Assembly (NCBI GenBank): GCA_964035545.1
Contig: OZ037766.1
Coordinates: forward strand, 4,505,722 to 4,569,721
Direction: 5' to 3'
Length of the DNA: 64,000 bases
DNA from: Bugula neritina
Taxonomy: Eukaryota > Bryozoa > Gymnolaemata > Cheilostomatida > Bugulidae
The notes under the pieces are model-generated. The model was not told where the DNA came from and searched no databases. It saw nothing but the letters and a program-made list of their open reading frames with translations. The translations under genes were made by a program, and so were the position numbers. Numbering within the stretch: the stretch's first letter is position 1; every line of letters starts with the position of its first letter. Positions 25,601 through 40,600 of the stretch are shown one piece after another.

Positions 25601-28600
25601 TAACATTAACATGAATTCTAAGTTATGGGGCCAACTTGAAATATTAAATGTCTAATGCATATAACAACATTGTATATTTATTTATACTATTAAATTCCTA
25701 GAGTCATCTTACTTTTCTATCTCGGAGACAGAAGTTTGTGTTTCGGACAAGGTTTTGGCAACCGTAAAAGTGTAAACATTTTCAGCGTCAATAATATAGA
25801 CTTTGATATTAGTCTGCGAGGTCAACCCTGAAGGGCTGCTAGTAGCATTTGCTGTGAATTCCAGAGTACCCTACAAAGTAGCATCATTCAAATATATATG
25901 AATATAACCCAAATTATAAAATATCTATAAATAATCAGGTTATACTTTCAAAGAGTATTTAAGAATGTGTTAGCCATAATTTTGGGAAACTTGTGTATTA
26001 ACGTTTAATACAACCACTGTGCTATCGAATATGTTATACTTTTGTTCAAACACCAAGTTTATTCTAATTTTTTATAATGCAATATTTTTATGTTGGTAAA
26101 CCTAGGATACATTAAATGAGTTTAATACTAAAGTTAAAATTTCAATTTTTTAGTAATTCAACACTCAACTCTTACATATATAAAAAAAGAATTTCCATCT
26201 AACTCGGGCACTGATTTAGCAGTATTTAAATCTACATACCTGCATTTCTTCATCAAAAATTATTTCAGTTTGAACGTTTCCATTTGCATAAATCTTAATT
26301 GGTTCTGAAACACCGACGCTTTTGCTCAGCTTGGCAGGTGTATAAAGGAATTGTCTGCCCCTTGAAAATTCTATGTCCTGACCTTCATCTGCGTCCGTGA
26401 CATATTCCTGGTAAATAATAGAATAAAACCGTATTCTTCATGGCGGTTGTCAAAGCTAAATAATTTTGATAGCATAAAACTTTTGTTGGGTGGAAAAAAA
26501 TTAATTTCCCAATAGCAAACTTAACCTAATTTCTATGGATTAGATATTTATTAAGATTGTATGAGTACACGTGTGTCAATCCTAAAATTGTTTCCACTAC
26601 AATTTTATTTTCACCCTTCATACAAAAAATAGCACAACAGAGAACCAGAAATGCATTATACATTTTAAGTAACACTTAAGCTTTATTTTAGAAATACAAT
26701 GTCAAGCTTATGCTGAAGCAGCCAGTAAGCTGGTCTGATTAAAGTGTGGAGCACATGCTGACACTTGTCACAGCACATTGCAGCAAGTGAATTGTGCTAT
26801 TAACAAATATAGAAAAGTTCTAGTGTCAAATTCTAAATGTGTCAGTTAAAGTGTCAAATTTTATCAGCTGTTCTATTATCTCACTTGTAGGTTTATAAGT
26901 GATATAGGGGAAGCAACTCCCCTGACGACTGCCAAATTAAATCTGGAATGGCTAAATACAGGAGCGTTATCATCTACGTCCCCAACTAGTATTGTGATTT
27001 CCATTTCATCATCACCAGCTCGTCTGTCCGTCCACGGAGTATTTTGTTGAGCTTTACAATCACTGTATATGTTTTCATCACTGGAATAAACAGCCCACAT
27101 TTTCAAACTTATGTGCATTAGTTGACATTCTTGAAAGTGTAATAAAAAAGCTGGAGTGTCATATAATATTTGAACAAATATTTTAGATCAGCGATAATCT
27201 ACATAAAAAATAATTTCTTGCTTGAAATAAATACAGTACTTGTTGCTGGGTTAATGTAAACATTCGTCATGTAGCTATTGTTATACATTGTGCAGACAAC
27301 TCTAACTCACCTGTCATCGGCCTGAACAACAAGAACATATGCGGCTCGAGACTCCCTATCCAGCCTCTTATCACTTGCAACTTTGATCTCTGCAGTCATT
27401 TTGTTGATACTAAAGAGATCTCTGATTAAACTCTCGGATATGGCATGACCACTTCCTTTTGTCCCACGAGCTCCTACCAAAAGGTTTACAAAATCATGGA
27501 TATGAAGATAGCATTATAACTGTAATTTGACATTTTCCTAATAACAGTAATAATTCCTATATAGCGTTTTATGAATAGTATAGTATTACCATAGAATTAA
27601 TTATTTAATTCAAAAGATATGAATTAATTATTTTTTACGTATTCTAGATAATTATTGTATTCTTGCAAGCAGGTTTACTATTAAACACTTTCAGTATAAT
27701 AAGATAAATAGTAAACACAGATAAGATATTGTTAATCATACCTATTATGGAATAACAAAATAGCTGTCTCTCATCCAAATCTTGAGCATAGTTGAATGTA
27801 CCAACAGCTATTCCAACTTGCTCTTCTCTTACAGTTACTTCTACTTCCTGTTTGTCGACAGGAAAGAAAGGTCGATTATCGTTCACATCGTCTACATTCA
27901 CGATTATGGCAAGTCTCGAGCTGGTGCGTGCGGGTACCCCTCTGTCTGTTCCTTCTACTTCAAACTGTTATAATATACCGAGATTATCACGATTACATAC
28001 GACCAGCACATCTACATCACGTACACAGAGCACAAGTATTTGTTTATTAATATTGAATCGTGTCTATAGTTCTTGCGCAATACTGTAAAATTGTTGTCAA
28101 CATTTCACTCTATAAAACCGAGCCTAATTAACTTAATCGCTTATCAACTACTAGGAAATCTAAAGTAAAATTTTTCAACTCTCACCCTGTATTGCTTGGC
28201 TTTAGATTCTCTGTCGAATAAGATATTTTGTTTAATTATAAATGTGTTGTGCTGAGATTGACTTCGCTCGATCAAGAAATATCTGCTACCGTCCATGCCG
28301 GGGACTCCTTTAACGAAATTCAAGTCGACAAAGGAGTTGTCTCCTTCATCCTTGTCTGTTGCTTGAATAGAAATCAGTGCCGTCCCTCGCGGAGAGTTCT
28401 AGAAACGCAACAAACTAAAATGAACTTACTGGTATGTGAGTTTAAAAGTTCCCTTATCTACAATTTTGCTTATAACTAGTTTAAATATATTTCTGTAATA
28501 AAACAAATTAAACGGAATATTACCATTATGCTGGATCTGGGTTTTAACTTTTAATTTTCTAATTTTAATTCTAAATTGTTTCTTTACAAAGGTAGTTTAA

Positions 28601-31600
28601 AGCAAGGGTCACTATTGCCTGTCATGGCTACAAGTGTTGCTACTGTATGTTGTATACTCCATACCTCTGGCCGGTGTACTGTAGTGCTTCTGTTACTCAG
28701 CACCCTCAGCTCCGGGGTGTTGTCATTGAAGTCTTCAACATTCACCACTACTTTAGCTGAACCAGTTTCCTTTGCACCTCCACTGTTTTGAGCGGTGATA
28801 GTCAGGCTGTATACCCCTACGTGCCCGAGCAAATCTGGATCACGAGCTACAGTGACCTCTCCCTTTGCATTTACTGTGAAGAGGTTTAGTGTGTCATTAC
28901 TTGGTTCGCAACAGGTATATATTACTTCTCCACCATTTGGGGCCGAATCAATGTCCACAGCTTCAATCTAAAAATGGTGTGTAGGTTTTAAAACTATAAT
29001 ACCACTTTACTGTTATGATTATTACTATGGTAATATTAGTACTTGGTTACATAGACAACTGTTTCATATAAAAACTAATTACTGCTATTACCACCATCTT
29101 AAATGAGTATAGCATGCCCGCTTCACGCACATAAATAAATAACTATTATGTTTATCTCATGTTTGTTATTACAATCTATACTTTTGCTATTGTTACTTGA
29201 AACGAATATAACGCTAACATGACAAAATATTTTAGCATACTTGATAGTTTCCTTCGACTGCAACTTTGTCTCCTTTCTTTGCAATCTCAGATATTTTGGT
29301 AGAGTAAACGTCTGCAGAGAACGTAGGCTTATTGTCATTAACATCAGTAATGTTTATGGCCATCACTCTGTTGGTACACAGCTTTGGTAGCCCCAAATCA
29401 CACGCTTCAATCGTTAGGGGTAGTACCTTGTTTGCTACTTTATATATATCTACATCCAGGCTCTCTGCTACCGAAACAGTACCCTAAAACATAAAAGTAT
29501 TTTCAGCTTTCACAATATTATAGCAAACAAGTAATTTAAATTGCCATAACATGCTGTAATCTTTTAATAGAATAAAAACACTTACTTTATAAATCTCTAA
29601 TAAATTTGGGTCAAGAAGTTATGATAAAACAATAAAATTTATGAAAGTATATTAATAAACCAACTGTTGGCTGGTGATTTTGAAAAGCGGCCTTTGCACC
29701 AACCTTTGAACTGTCAATACTGATTTTTCCATCTCCTCCACTTTTTATTCTGAATTCAATCTGTTTGTTCAGAAAATCAGAGTCAGCGTCTGTGGCAGCA
29801 ACAGTTGTCAAAACAGAGTTCACAGGAACGTCCTCTTGGACAGACACGACTTGAACGAATCTAGTAAACCTGAAAATAGATTGCATCATGATTTTATTTG
29901 AATTTGAAAACTTTTACAACTCTAAGATCTTACAGTTTTTATACAAGCATGTTTAATGTGTATACTGATGCTTTCACGTGTAGAGTTGTAATGAATAATG
30001 AATACATGCATACCGAGGTGCCTTGTCATTGATGTCTTTGACATGAACAGCGATATCAATGCTAGAGCTCAATGCATTGTTTTTCCCATCCCGGACTAGC
30101 ACAGTTAAATTGAGCCAGTTGCCCACAACTTCTCTATCCACAATATCAATCAACCTCAGCTCACCTAAAACAGGCAGTATAACCTCATTTTGTTAACTCT
30201 AAATAAGGAACAGTTAAAGTAGAGAAACTTTTGCTCTCTGAAATATTTACTACTCATGCATGCTGTCACAGCAAACTTTTTAAAAATATGGCCATGTTTT
30301 TAAAGTAATTCAAAAATGAATAAAAAGAGATATAAAAGAGATATGAAAGAGTTGTGGCATAAAGTGCGTTCAGCTGCAGTAATAAAAGAATCTAAAAGCT
30401 TAACTCCCTTGAAGTTATCTCTGCATGAAAGTTGGTTGGAAGTGTTAGCCAAAAATCTTATGAAAATACACCTCTGATTAAAGATACGCTCATGCACTAC
30501 TCAGCTTCCTTTGTTCATTCATTAAGCAGATTTGCTTATTTTACAAAGGTACTTTTAACAGGTGCAATAAATAAAGGCTAAACCCCATGCTACAAACAAA
30601 TTATTCTTAATTACAGAATGAACGCCTAACAATTAATGTTTTTAGTCCTTCAACTTGTAGCCTATGATACTTGTACTTACCGAGGTTGTTGATAGCAAAG
30701 GCGTTGTGAGGATTTACAGTAAGGGAGAACTCTAGCTGACTGCCCTGATCGTGGTCGCTGACTACGAGTCTAGTGATGATGCCGGCATCAGTGCTGTTCT
30801 CCGTTACCTCCAGCATACCAACTGGCTCTATGATTGGTGGATTGTCATTCACATCCAATATTGTAATCTCAACGTCCACTGAAACGTAGAAATTAATTAT
30901 TTAACATTTTACTTGCACTAAGAGACCAGAGTGCACGAGCATACATAACTGAGTTTTCTTTATCATAATATATGGGATATGATATTATCATAATATACCA
31001 TATTACATCATACTATTTTATATTTTATATTTTATCATTTATATATCATATCACATTCTATTATACTACATCCTATTATATTATAATATATTATATTGTA
31101 TCATATTATTTTAACAAATTATGTTATATCATATTGCATTAGAGTGTACTATATTATAATATATTATATTATATTTTATTACAATATATTGTACTGCATT
31201 ATATTATATTTATCTTACAATGTATTATATTATTATATTATATCATAGCATAGTTAATCTTCAATTTATTTTTCTGTTTGTAGACATACCTGTAACCAAC
31301 TGCTGTGTTAGTCCATTAATGTCTTTGGCTGATATTTTAAGTAGAAACTTAGCAGCTGTCTCTCGGTCTAATGAAGAGGTTGTTGTAATTATCCCTTGAT
31401 CTCTAGAGATAGTGACTGGAATCTAAATATCAGACAAATTCAATTAAAATGCAGCTCAGACAGCTCTTACGCAATACAATATTATGTGTTACATACCTTT
31501 TAAAATTAAATAGACAGTATATGCAAATTTTATTCAAACAAAAACGTGGGCCTCAACTGCAAGAGCAAGTTTAAAGTAGTTTTAAATTTTCCTGATAGAA

Positions 31601-34600
31601 AGTTGCATAATTAGTTATTCTATTTATAGAATTAGTTGATAGATAAAAACTGGTTCCTTTGTTTTGTTTTCTTATTTAGCTTAAGTCCCATCTTATTGGT
31701 AGGAAAGACATAAGGGGTATGAGACTATATACATACACTGGCAAGGTTTACAGTGTTCCCGTCAGAATCGTATGCTGTACTTTGACTAATGCTAAACTCC
31801 AACTGAGAATTCAAATCTCTATCAACAGCTTGTACAGTTCCAATAACTCGGCCAATAGTCGCTTCTTCGCTGACAGAGAATTGAAACTTTTGCTGTTGAA
31901 ATTTGGGAAGTTCGTCATTAACATCAGTGACCTGTAACAAAGAAAACATAACTCCAATTCACATCTCAAATATGATCCTTTTGAATGCTACATCTCATTA
32001 CATTAGAAGAATATATGAAGCAACATGACATGTACACAGTATACCTGTACATTAACAATAATATAATATAATGTGTGTTATAATTACATGTATGCATAAA
32101 CTAACATAAGCCAGTATGATTAATAAAAATACCCATAACTTTTTCTTTTTTTACTTCTACAATTTTTTCTCTGAAAAAAATTATTAACAGTTCTAAGGCC
32201 CTATAGTTTAATTATTATTTGTGGCATGAATAAATTTTTTAAGCAATTGTACTCTACAACAAACTTTAAGCATAATATGCTTGCTTAATTTTTATTGCAA
32301 GTATTGGGAATGCTTGACTATTTTGGTTCAACTATCAATAGCTTAGTCCATAAGATGTGTATAACATGTTACCATGACAACGATAGTCTGTTGACTAGCT
32401 TTGGACGGCTGGCCCTGATCAGAGGCCAAGATTATCAACGTGTACTCATCAAATTCTCCCTCCTTGTCCAGGAGAGCTGCTAACTTGATTTCTCCAGTAG
32501 CAGTGTCTATTGAAAAACGGCCAAAGTTGTTGGAGAGGCTGTAGACTATGAGATTATTGGGAGACGTTACGTCACCGTCTGTGGCAGTCGCGGTGTAGAC
32601 TGTGGTTCCTGTGATAAAATATATTATCACATATAATATAGAATATACAATAACATTTTATTTTTACATAGTATATTCAAATACAATAATGAGAGATTAT
32701 AATATCAAGATGGTACAAGTTAGTTATTCACTTTATAAAAAACATTTTTCCTCTTTTATTTTGGTTTGATGATTACATAAAAGTTGCAATAAAAGTAGTT
32801 TTGCCCACAAGCTGCCTGGAAAAAATGTTTTTTGAATTTATTTAAATATTCATTTAAATAATAATTTTTTCTTTATTAAAGCATGTGGATAGTCTAACAT
32901 AGAAGCATAAAAAGTCACGTAGGTACTAAGTTAATTTGAAACGCCGGCAAAAGTTTGTGAGAGTTTGTTTGAGTTTGTGGAAGTGTGAAGGTTTGCGAGA
33001 TTATGTGAGAGTTTGTGAGATTCTGTGAGAGTTTGTGAAAGTCTGTGAGGGTTCATGAAAATCAACCAAGCTGTAACTTTAGCACCAGTAATACTTCCCA
33101 ATACTTACCTATATCAGAGTTCTCTGCGATACTAAGTGGTAATGGCGTGTGTGTGAACCTCGGTTTGTTGTCATTCAAATCATTCACTTGTAGTCTAAGA
33201 ATAGCTGTAGATGTCTGTGCAGGTACACCATTATCACTAGCCAATATGCCTACGTATAGAGTCTTTGGACTAACTTCAGCATCAAATGGGGATGTAACAT
33301 AGACAGTGCCGTTGGACAGGATGGCAAGGTTGTCCGTGTAGTTCAGCATAGATAATGATATTTCTCCATTTCTTCCTTCGTCTTCATCACTTGCCTTACA
33401 AATGACAATATTGTTGCATATCATTATTTTCATTCTATTGTTATTGTAATTGTTAAAATTTTACTTTTTTCAAATGTATCTGCATGTATGTATATTTTGA
33501 ATAGTGAATTCAAAGCGATTAATATAATAAAATTATATTAATAAAATATGCTGGTTTCTCATTTGCTGCAATACTAGTTTTAACTGCATAGAAAAACATT
33601 AAGCTGTAACTGAAGTTTCTTTTGCGATTTGTAAATAATGACTTTGTGAAACAATTCTTTTAGCCCCTGGTTACCTGCACTGTGATTGGTGAGGTAAAAA
33701 CCAATGAGCCTTCATCTACGCTGCCATCAAAGACAGCAGACGACAGTTTTGGACGGTTATCATTCACATCCACCACGCTGACTATAAGTTGTGCGCTGTC
33801 AGTTAGACCACCGCCATCTGCTGCCAAAATGTTGAGATGGAACGTAGACTTGGTCTCCCTATCCAAACAATTCTCGCACTTTGTAGACACGACCCCAGAC
33901 GTTGAGTCAATTTCAAATCTAAAATACCAACAATATTCATCATTGTTATTAACTGGCAAATATCAACCATATATACATAGAAAATTGCACACATTCTTTC
34001 TCAGTGATAAACTCACTCTCAACTCTTATTTCGTTGTTATTTATAAACAAATTTATAATGTGGAAAGTGGGTACCATCATTACAGCAACCAGTGTCTGCC
34101 AAACCTAGCTCACACGTACTCGCACCTTATTTAAATTTTTAAACTTTGTGTACTAGCCGGAGCGAAATAAAATCAATGATATGTGAATAAATTGACTACA
34201 ATAATTAACATCTTGCATATGATTAGAGCTTACATGTCATTTCCTCCACTGATGCTGTAAGTGATTGTACTGAACCCCCTGGAGTCCTTGTCCGTGGCTT
34301 TAAGAACTGCACTTATATTGACGATGGCTCCACGGTTACTGTTCTCGTATATCCATCCCCTGTACAACTGCTCGCCAAACTCCGGTGCGTTGTCATTGTT
34401 GTCGTTGATATTTACAGTCACATACGTGTACGTCACTGCACCAGATTTCTGCTCTTTGGCTTCAATCTAAACAGGAAACCAAAGACATGCCACTTTCATA
34501 TTATTTATATAATCTTTGCATAACATCAAATAGTGAAATTTGACTTTTACAGGCTACACCCAACGAATACCGTTTGAGAAATGTGTACTCTATTTTATAA

Positions 34601-37600
34601 GTTACCTTGAAAGGAATGCTAGAGGTGGTCTCGTAATCAGCTGCCTGTTTTGTAGCTATAGATATGGTAGCCTCGTTTATCACTGTACCTGGCGAGACGG
34701 AGAACCAAGCAGACACATTGCCATCCATGCTTAAAGCTCTAAGGCTAAATGTACCGTTTACCCCCTATAAAACGGAACAGTATTATATAACAGAATACGT
34801 AATAAGAATGCATATTATTATATATCCTATCAGAAAGGCATGAAGAATATATTTTATTAATTCAGCGGATGTATTTCACATGCCACTCTGTAATGTCAAA
34901 TTGTAATATTATGGAAAAATTTTATGCTGTAAATTGCAAGTAGGCTAATGGTTAAATTGTTACCACGCTTAAAATAACAGGAAATTGTTACTTTGTCATA
35001 AAATTTACATCTTCTACTTGATTGGTTAGAAAACCATGACGGCAAAATACTCTTGCCTTTAGCTGAAAGTTGATTGATTACAGGATCCAAAGCTAAAACA
35101 GTTGAGGTGTAATTTTAATTTGGGCTTAATTAGTTAAATTTTCTTAGAAAAACCATTTTAGGTTAATTGAGCTGACTTATGTCATATCCCAGTGGTGAAT
35201 CACATATTGACAAAAGTAAAATCGGCCTAAACCGTTACCCTCTACAGCTAATCCACAAGATAAGCGCGGACATATTGATTTTATACATTTGTTATTATGT
35301 GCTAAATTATAATGAATCAATTTTCTAGTGTTGATATGTCCCAGGGTAATTGTTTTGCATGATGACAAAAATAAAGTCCGCCATTGTTCTTTTATTCTTA
35401 ACCTTAACCAAATACTATACAACTAAAAGGTCTAGTCTTTTATTTCAACCTAACAGCACTGTATACATTCGTGTCAGCCAATGGTACTCTGTAAATAATT
35501 AATAAGTTGTTACAACTGCAATGAACTGTATCCAGTGCTGGGTTAAGTCAATGGGTTTTGGCAACTTTATTCTCATTAGTTGATAACTCAAGAGAGGTAA
35601 TGCGTAGTGAGTGACAATTTGAACTGTTTTCCTGACGTTTTTGGAAGAATTATAGTGATGTACCACCAGGTGCTTCCAAAGTACACATCAATTGTTTTTG
35701 CTGCTGTAATTTCATATGAGAAATACAGCTCAAAACTGGGTAAATAAATTCAACACACAATTCATTCTGTACAATAAATGATAGCTGATGATGCTTGAGC
35801 TTAAAACTTCTAGCCTTTACAAAATTTTAAAAGTATTGATATAACACCAAATAATAAAGGTATAAACGCACCATTAGACATATTTTGGTAAACTAGGGCA
35901 AGTTAACTTCCATTTATATTTCCTGGTACAGACTTAAAATGACTGGCTGTATGAAGTTGAAAAACATATAGTATTAGAATAATGTTTTTCTCAGCTGTAG
36001 CAGCTGATATGAGAGTTGCTCAGTGCATACCTGGTCATAATCGGTGACCTTCAGGGGAGACTCCAAGGTCACCAAACTGCCGACAGGAAGTTCTTCGCCA
36101 ACGGAGCCAAGAGTGTGATTGGTATTGAAGGTAGGTTTCTGGTCATTCAGATCAAATATGGAGATAGATACCGGTGTTGTGCTCTGGGATAGGGCAGAGT
36201 CTACTGCCTCGCTAGACTCTTGTTCCTCTTTAGCCTAAAAGGGAGGAATATACCAATAGCTTACATGTCCTTAATTAAGCTATGAAAAAGATGGATAAAT
36301 GATCAGTTAATTTTGAATGCTAATTTTCGCATTTTCTTCCTTATTGGCACTAAGATCAGATTAGGAAAATCTAGGAAAGTGCACAAACCCAACAGCTACT
36401 GTAAAGAGTCTTAATGTAAGATTGGTTTGGGTGAGAGTAAGTGTGCTGAAATGTAAAACATTGATTATACTTACAACTACAGTGAGTGAGTAGATGGATC
36501 CGTGTGATTTCAATTCATCTGAATCAGTGTCAATCATTTTAGAGTTTGTGATGACCCCAGTGAGCTGGTTGATAGCAAAGAAATCGACTTCATTCACTAG
36601 TTCCCCACCTGCAATGGCATTTACGGTTTTAGTGAAAAATCTTTAAGGAATTTTAGCAAATTTATTGAGGAGTCTTTCTATCAGAAATATACCACTGTGC
36701 AGTTTTTAAAATTGGAATAGTTTGCTTAACTAACAATTATAGTTGGATACAGTATTCTATAGACTTGCCATGAAAAAAATTGATATCAAAAACTGCAAAT
36801 TATTAATATACAATTATATATTCATAGCCTAATTTGCTTTAGCGCTATAAGGATTCAAAATGGAGATTATGCATTAATAAAAATATAGTTGTTTAGAACT
36901 CAATCCCTAATAATGCTTACAGTATTCTTGGGCTAAAACGTAGAAATGAGAAATCATCATGACAGGCAGTGGCACAGAACCTAAGAGACACTCTATCAAC
37001 GAGGTAGGTGTAGTAAAGAAATTGAGAAAAGCCTGTGTTCTAGATTAAAAATGTAGCAAAAGAAGTTATGTTCTTGCAAAAATTTCAATTGTTCCAAACT
37101 TAAGTTTAACAATAAAATTAAAGAACTTAGGCTATCTCAATTTCTCCACTACTGCTCCTGAGTGCTAACACTGTCATAGCACTGTGATACCCTGTCACCC
37201 ACTGTCATAGCACTGTGATACCCTGTCACCCACTGTCATGGCACTGTCAATCAGTGTAGTAGTGAATATTAATATTAACTAATATAGTTGACAAACTTTA
37301 GCATTACAGCTATGAAAATGGAGGTCATACACCCAACATATGACAACCTTAGACAAAAACTTAAATAAACAGGTGCAGATATACACTAAATAGGAAGACA
37401 TTAAATTCAACTTAAACTTTGTTTCTATACCAAAAGAGAAGTTCTCATATTGATTGATTAACTTTATTGTGCAGCATAGCTTTGTATGGTTTATGACTTG
37501 GATAATTCAATGTTGAAGATTAAGTATTAATTACATATTATTCCTAAATGGATTTCTTAGAACAGCTACTGTGTAATTGTCACATTATTCAGTAAGTAAC

Positions 37601-40600
37601 AACGAGCTACCAGCTACAGCTAGGGGAGATGGTAATCCCAGAAGTGTAGACGCAAGCTGTTAGAGTCAGCCTTGTGCATTTAAAAGGTGCATAATGCAAT
37701 TAACTGCATGAAACAGCATTACTCCCGTCTATGGAGTTGTTACGAGGCAGCTACAGTTTTAGATAAACTCTTTTCATAACTCAAATAAGTAATCTTGTTG
37801 TGTTTATAAGAAAGAGTAGATCTATACTTGGCTTCACCCAAGGTATGAACTTTTCCTATATTTTTAAAATTATTTTTTGATTATCAACTTTCCTGACACT
37901 CAGGCTAAACAAAAAAGTCACACTCTAATTTACACTTTGCCAGCACAATTGGATGACATATGAAACTCGGTGACCTTCAACTATGACTCACTCTTACCAG
38001 TTGAGAGGAAGTAGTATTCGATATCTTTTGCAGATGACTTGTCACCGTCAAAAGCCATGACCCGCAGGATTGGGCTGCCAACTGGCAGGTTCTCCTCAGT
38101 GCCCTTTATATATGGCAGGCCTGTGAAGTACGGAGGTGTATCTTGTTCATCCTCTACGTTAATTGTCAGTGTCTGGGTGGTAGTTAATGATGGCTGGAAA
38201 ACACACACAGCGTGTATTGATATATTGACATATATTAATATATTATAGAAAGATTGAGATAGGTGTAAATAATTAAAAAAAAAAAAAAATATATATATAT
38301 AGCCTATGATATAGATCTTACGTACAGCTACTGGCAATATTTTCAGTGACAGGCTACATTACACTACATATTAGTTTCCATATTGAATTCTTGAAAATTT
38401 CGATATGAACAATTTGCATAATATATGCACGGGTAGAAATTAATTTTGTAATCAAAGGGGCTCTTAGCTATCTGCTACTTAAACCTGCATTTGTAAGGTT
38501 TAAATAACATTTAGCTTTTCAACTTTACATTCCTGCTTAAAATTGCAGATCATAATGCCAAAGATGCGTAGCTATACAGTAAGCTGTAATCACAATAGCT
38601 AGAAGCCCCCCTGCAGTGTCTTTTCTATGTGCCATAAAGTCAAGCCAGTTGGTATATCAATTATTTATTTAGATCAATTGTAAACAAGTTTTGTTTATGT
38701 CCCTTGAGATTTTTTCATTTAGTAAATTTTCATCTAGCACACATAAGCCAAGCAGCATCATGTCTTTATGCAGAGATGAATATTTATACTTTACCCATAA
38801 GAGCATGTTCAGCTTAAGTAGATACGTAAACTATGGTAAGTTGCAGCTGTTATACTAACCTCACAGTCGGAAGCTGTACACCCAGCCACGTCTTTCACTG
38901 TAACCTTCACCAGGTACAGAGATTGCAGTTCGAAATCTAAAGGACTTTTTAGAAGGACGTTTGCCTCATCGTAGTTATGCTCGATGGTTTCCCCTGTTTC
39001 CGGATCCCCCAAATAGAACGGTCCAGGCTAAAGTAAGAGTTAATTAAAATTTAGCAAAACATAATTTTCTAGACTTGGTGATGTGTGAAAAAATAATATA
39101 ATTCTGTCCATTTATATAAAATATGTCTTCCATGTAAACCAGAACAACATAATTAATTTACATAATTACAGCGGCTTATACCGTGTTAGTTGGATTGGAT
39201 CTGGATAATGAGGGTTTGTTTACAATCATCATATGCAAGGTGAAATTCACTCATGTTATTTTTGATCATTTATTGAACTCAATTAATTCAGGAATTCATT
39301 GAGCAGCCAAAAGTTTCAAATTAGCATATATTTTGGTAATAAGCTATCGAAATCAAATTACTAAAAGTTTGCTCAAACATTTTTGGTCTGTTGGACCGTA
39401 AAATTAAACTGGTTCTTAAATAATTAATATTCCAATCAATGTCACCAATCAAATTATAAACTACACCAAATAAGATGCCCCATTGATACTGCAGCGAGGA
39501 GTATCAAACTTCCATATTCTAAAAATAGAAGTAGCCGTGCAGCATTCTATAGCACCAGTGCCATATGTTTCATGCCATAGGAAATATTTGTGATTCAGCA
39601 AAACTTACAATTTCATGAATAAATAAGCTCAATGCATATGTGGAAGAGCCAGGGCATTGTGGGTAGGCTGTAATTTGTGTGAAATGTTATGAATAGTTTG
39701 TTAAACATACAACTCAAAAGAGTAATTTTGCTGTAAACTGCATGTTAAGCTGCTGGATAAGAAAGACACATGCTAGAATATTCTTGCCCGCCTGCAAGTG
39801 GTCCACAAACCTCATCTAAGAATATTTCTGTAGCAGCATTGTATCCCATATCCTCATCTTCTGCAACAATCTTTATAATAAATGTTCCAGCGGGGAGGTT
39901 CTCTTTAATCTTTGCTTTAAGAGGTAAGTTTTGGATAACAGGGACATAGTCATTGACATCATTTACTCTAATCCTCACGTCTTTAGACTAAAATGAGACA
40001 ATTGTTCATGTAAAATATTGTTATGTAGTGACAATAGCTGACAGCAGAGAACTAAATATGCTGTTTGAGAGGTGCACACGCCACAGCACCCATTTTTTTT
40101 CTATCTGATGTCTAAAAACATACGGCAAGTGGAAAGCTGCTAGAAGCAGCACGGATTTGGCTGTCACTAAGTGCAGTAGTCCAGGAGTTTAAAATTGAGG
40201 GTTTGGATTGAAACTTTGAACGCCCAACTTCAAACTGAGATCCCAAGCTACTGCACTTAATGACCAGCAACTCGGTACAGCTTCTAGCAAATTTTTGTCA
40301 CTAGCCTATATAGTCCACAATCTATATCATTAATTATACTCGTATTTATAGTTTATACCCTACCCCACACCAACTTCTTGATTATACTATAGCACAGTTT
40401 GCTGCATAGCTAATACCAAACTAATCCAAGGCCAATCAGGGAAACATTCATCAATATTTTAATAAGTTGTTGCATATCAAACTTATTAATTCACTAGCAC
40501 ATTGGTGTCAATCATTGAGGATTTTTAATCATTCATTTTTGTCCAGTCTGAAATTCTTCTTATATTATGCAACGCCTTAAAAATTCTGCAATAATTAATA

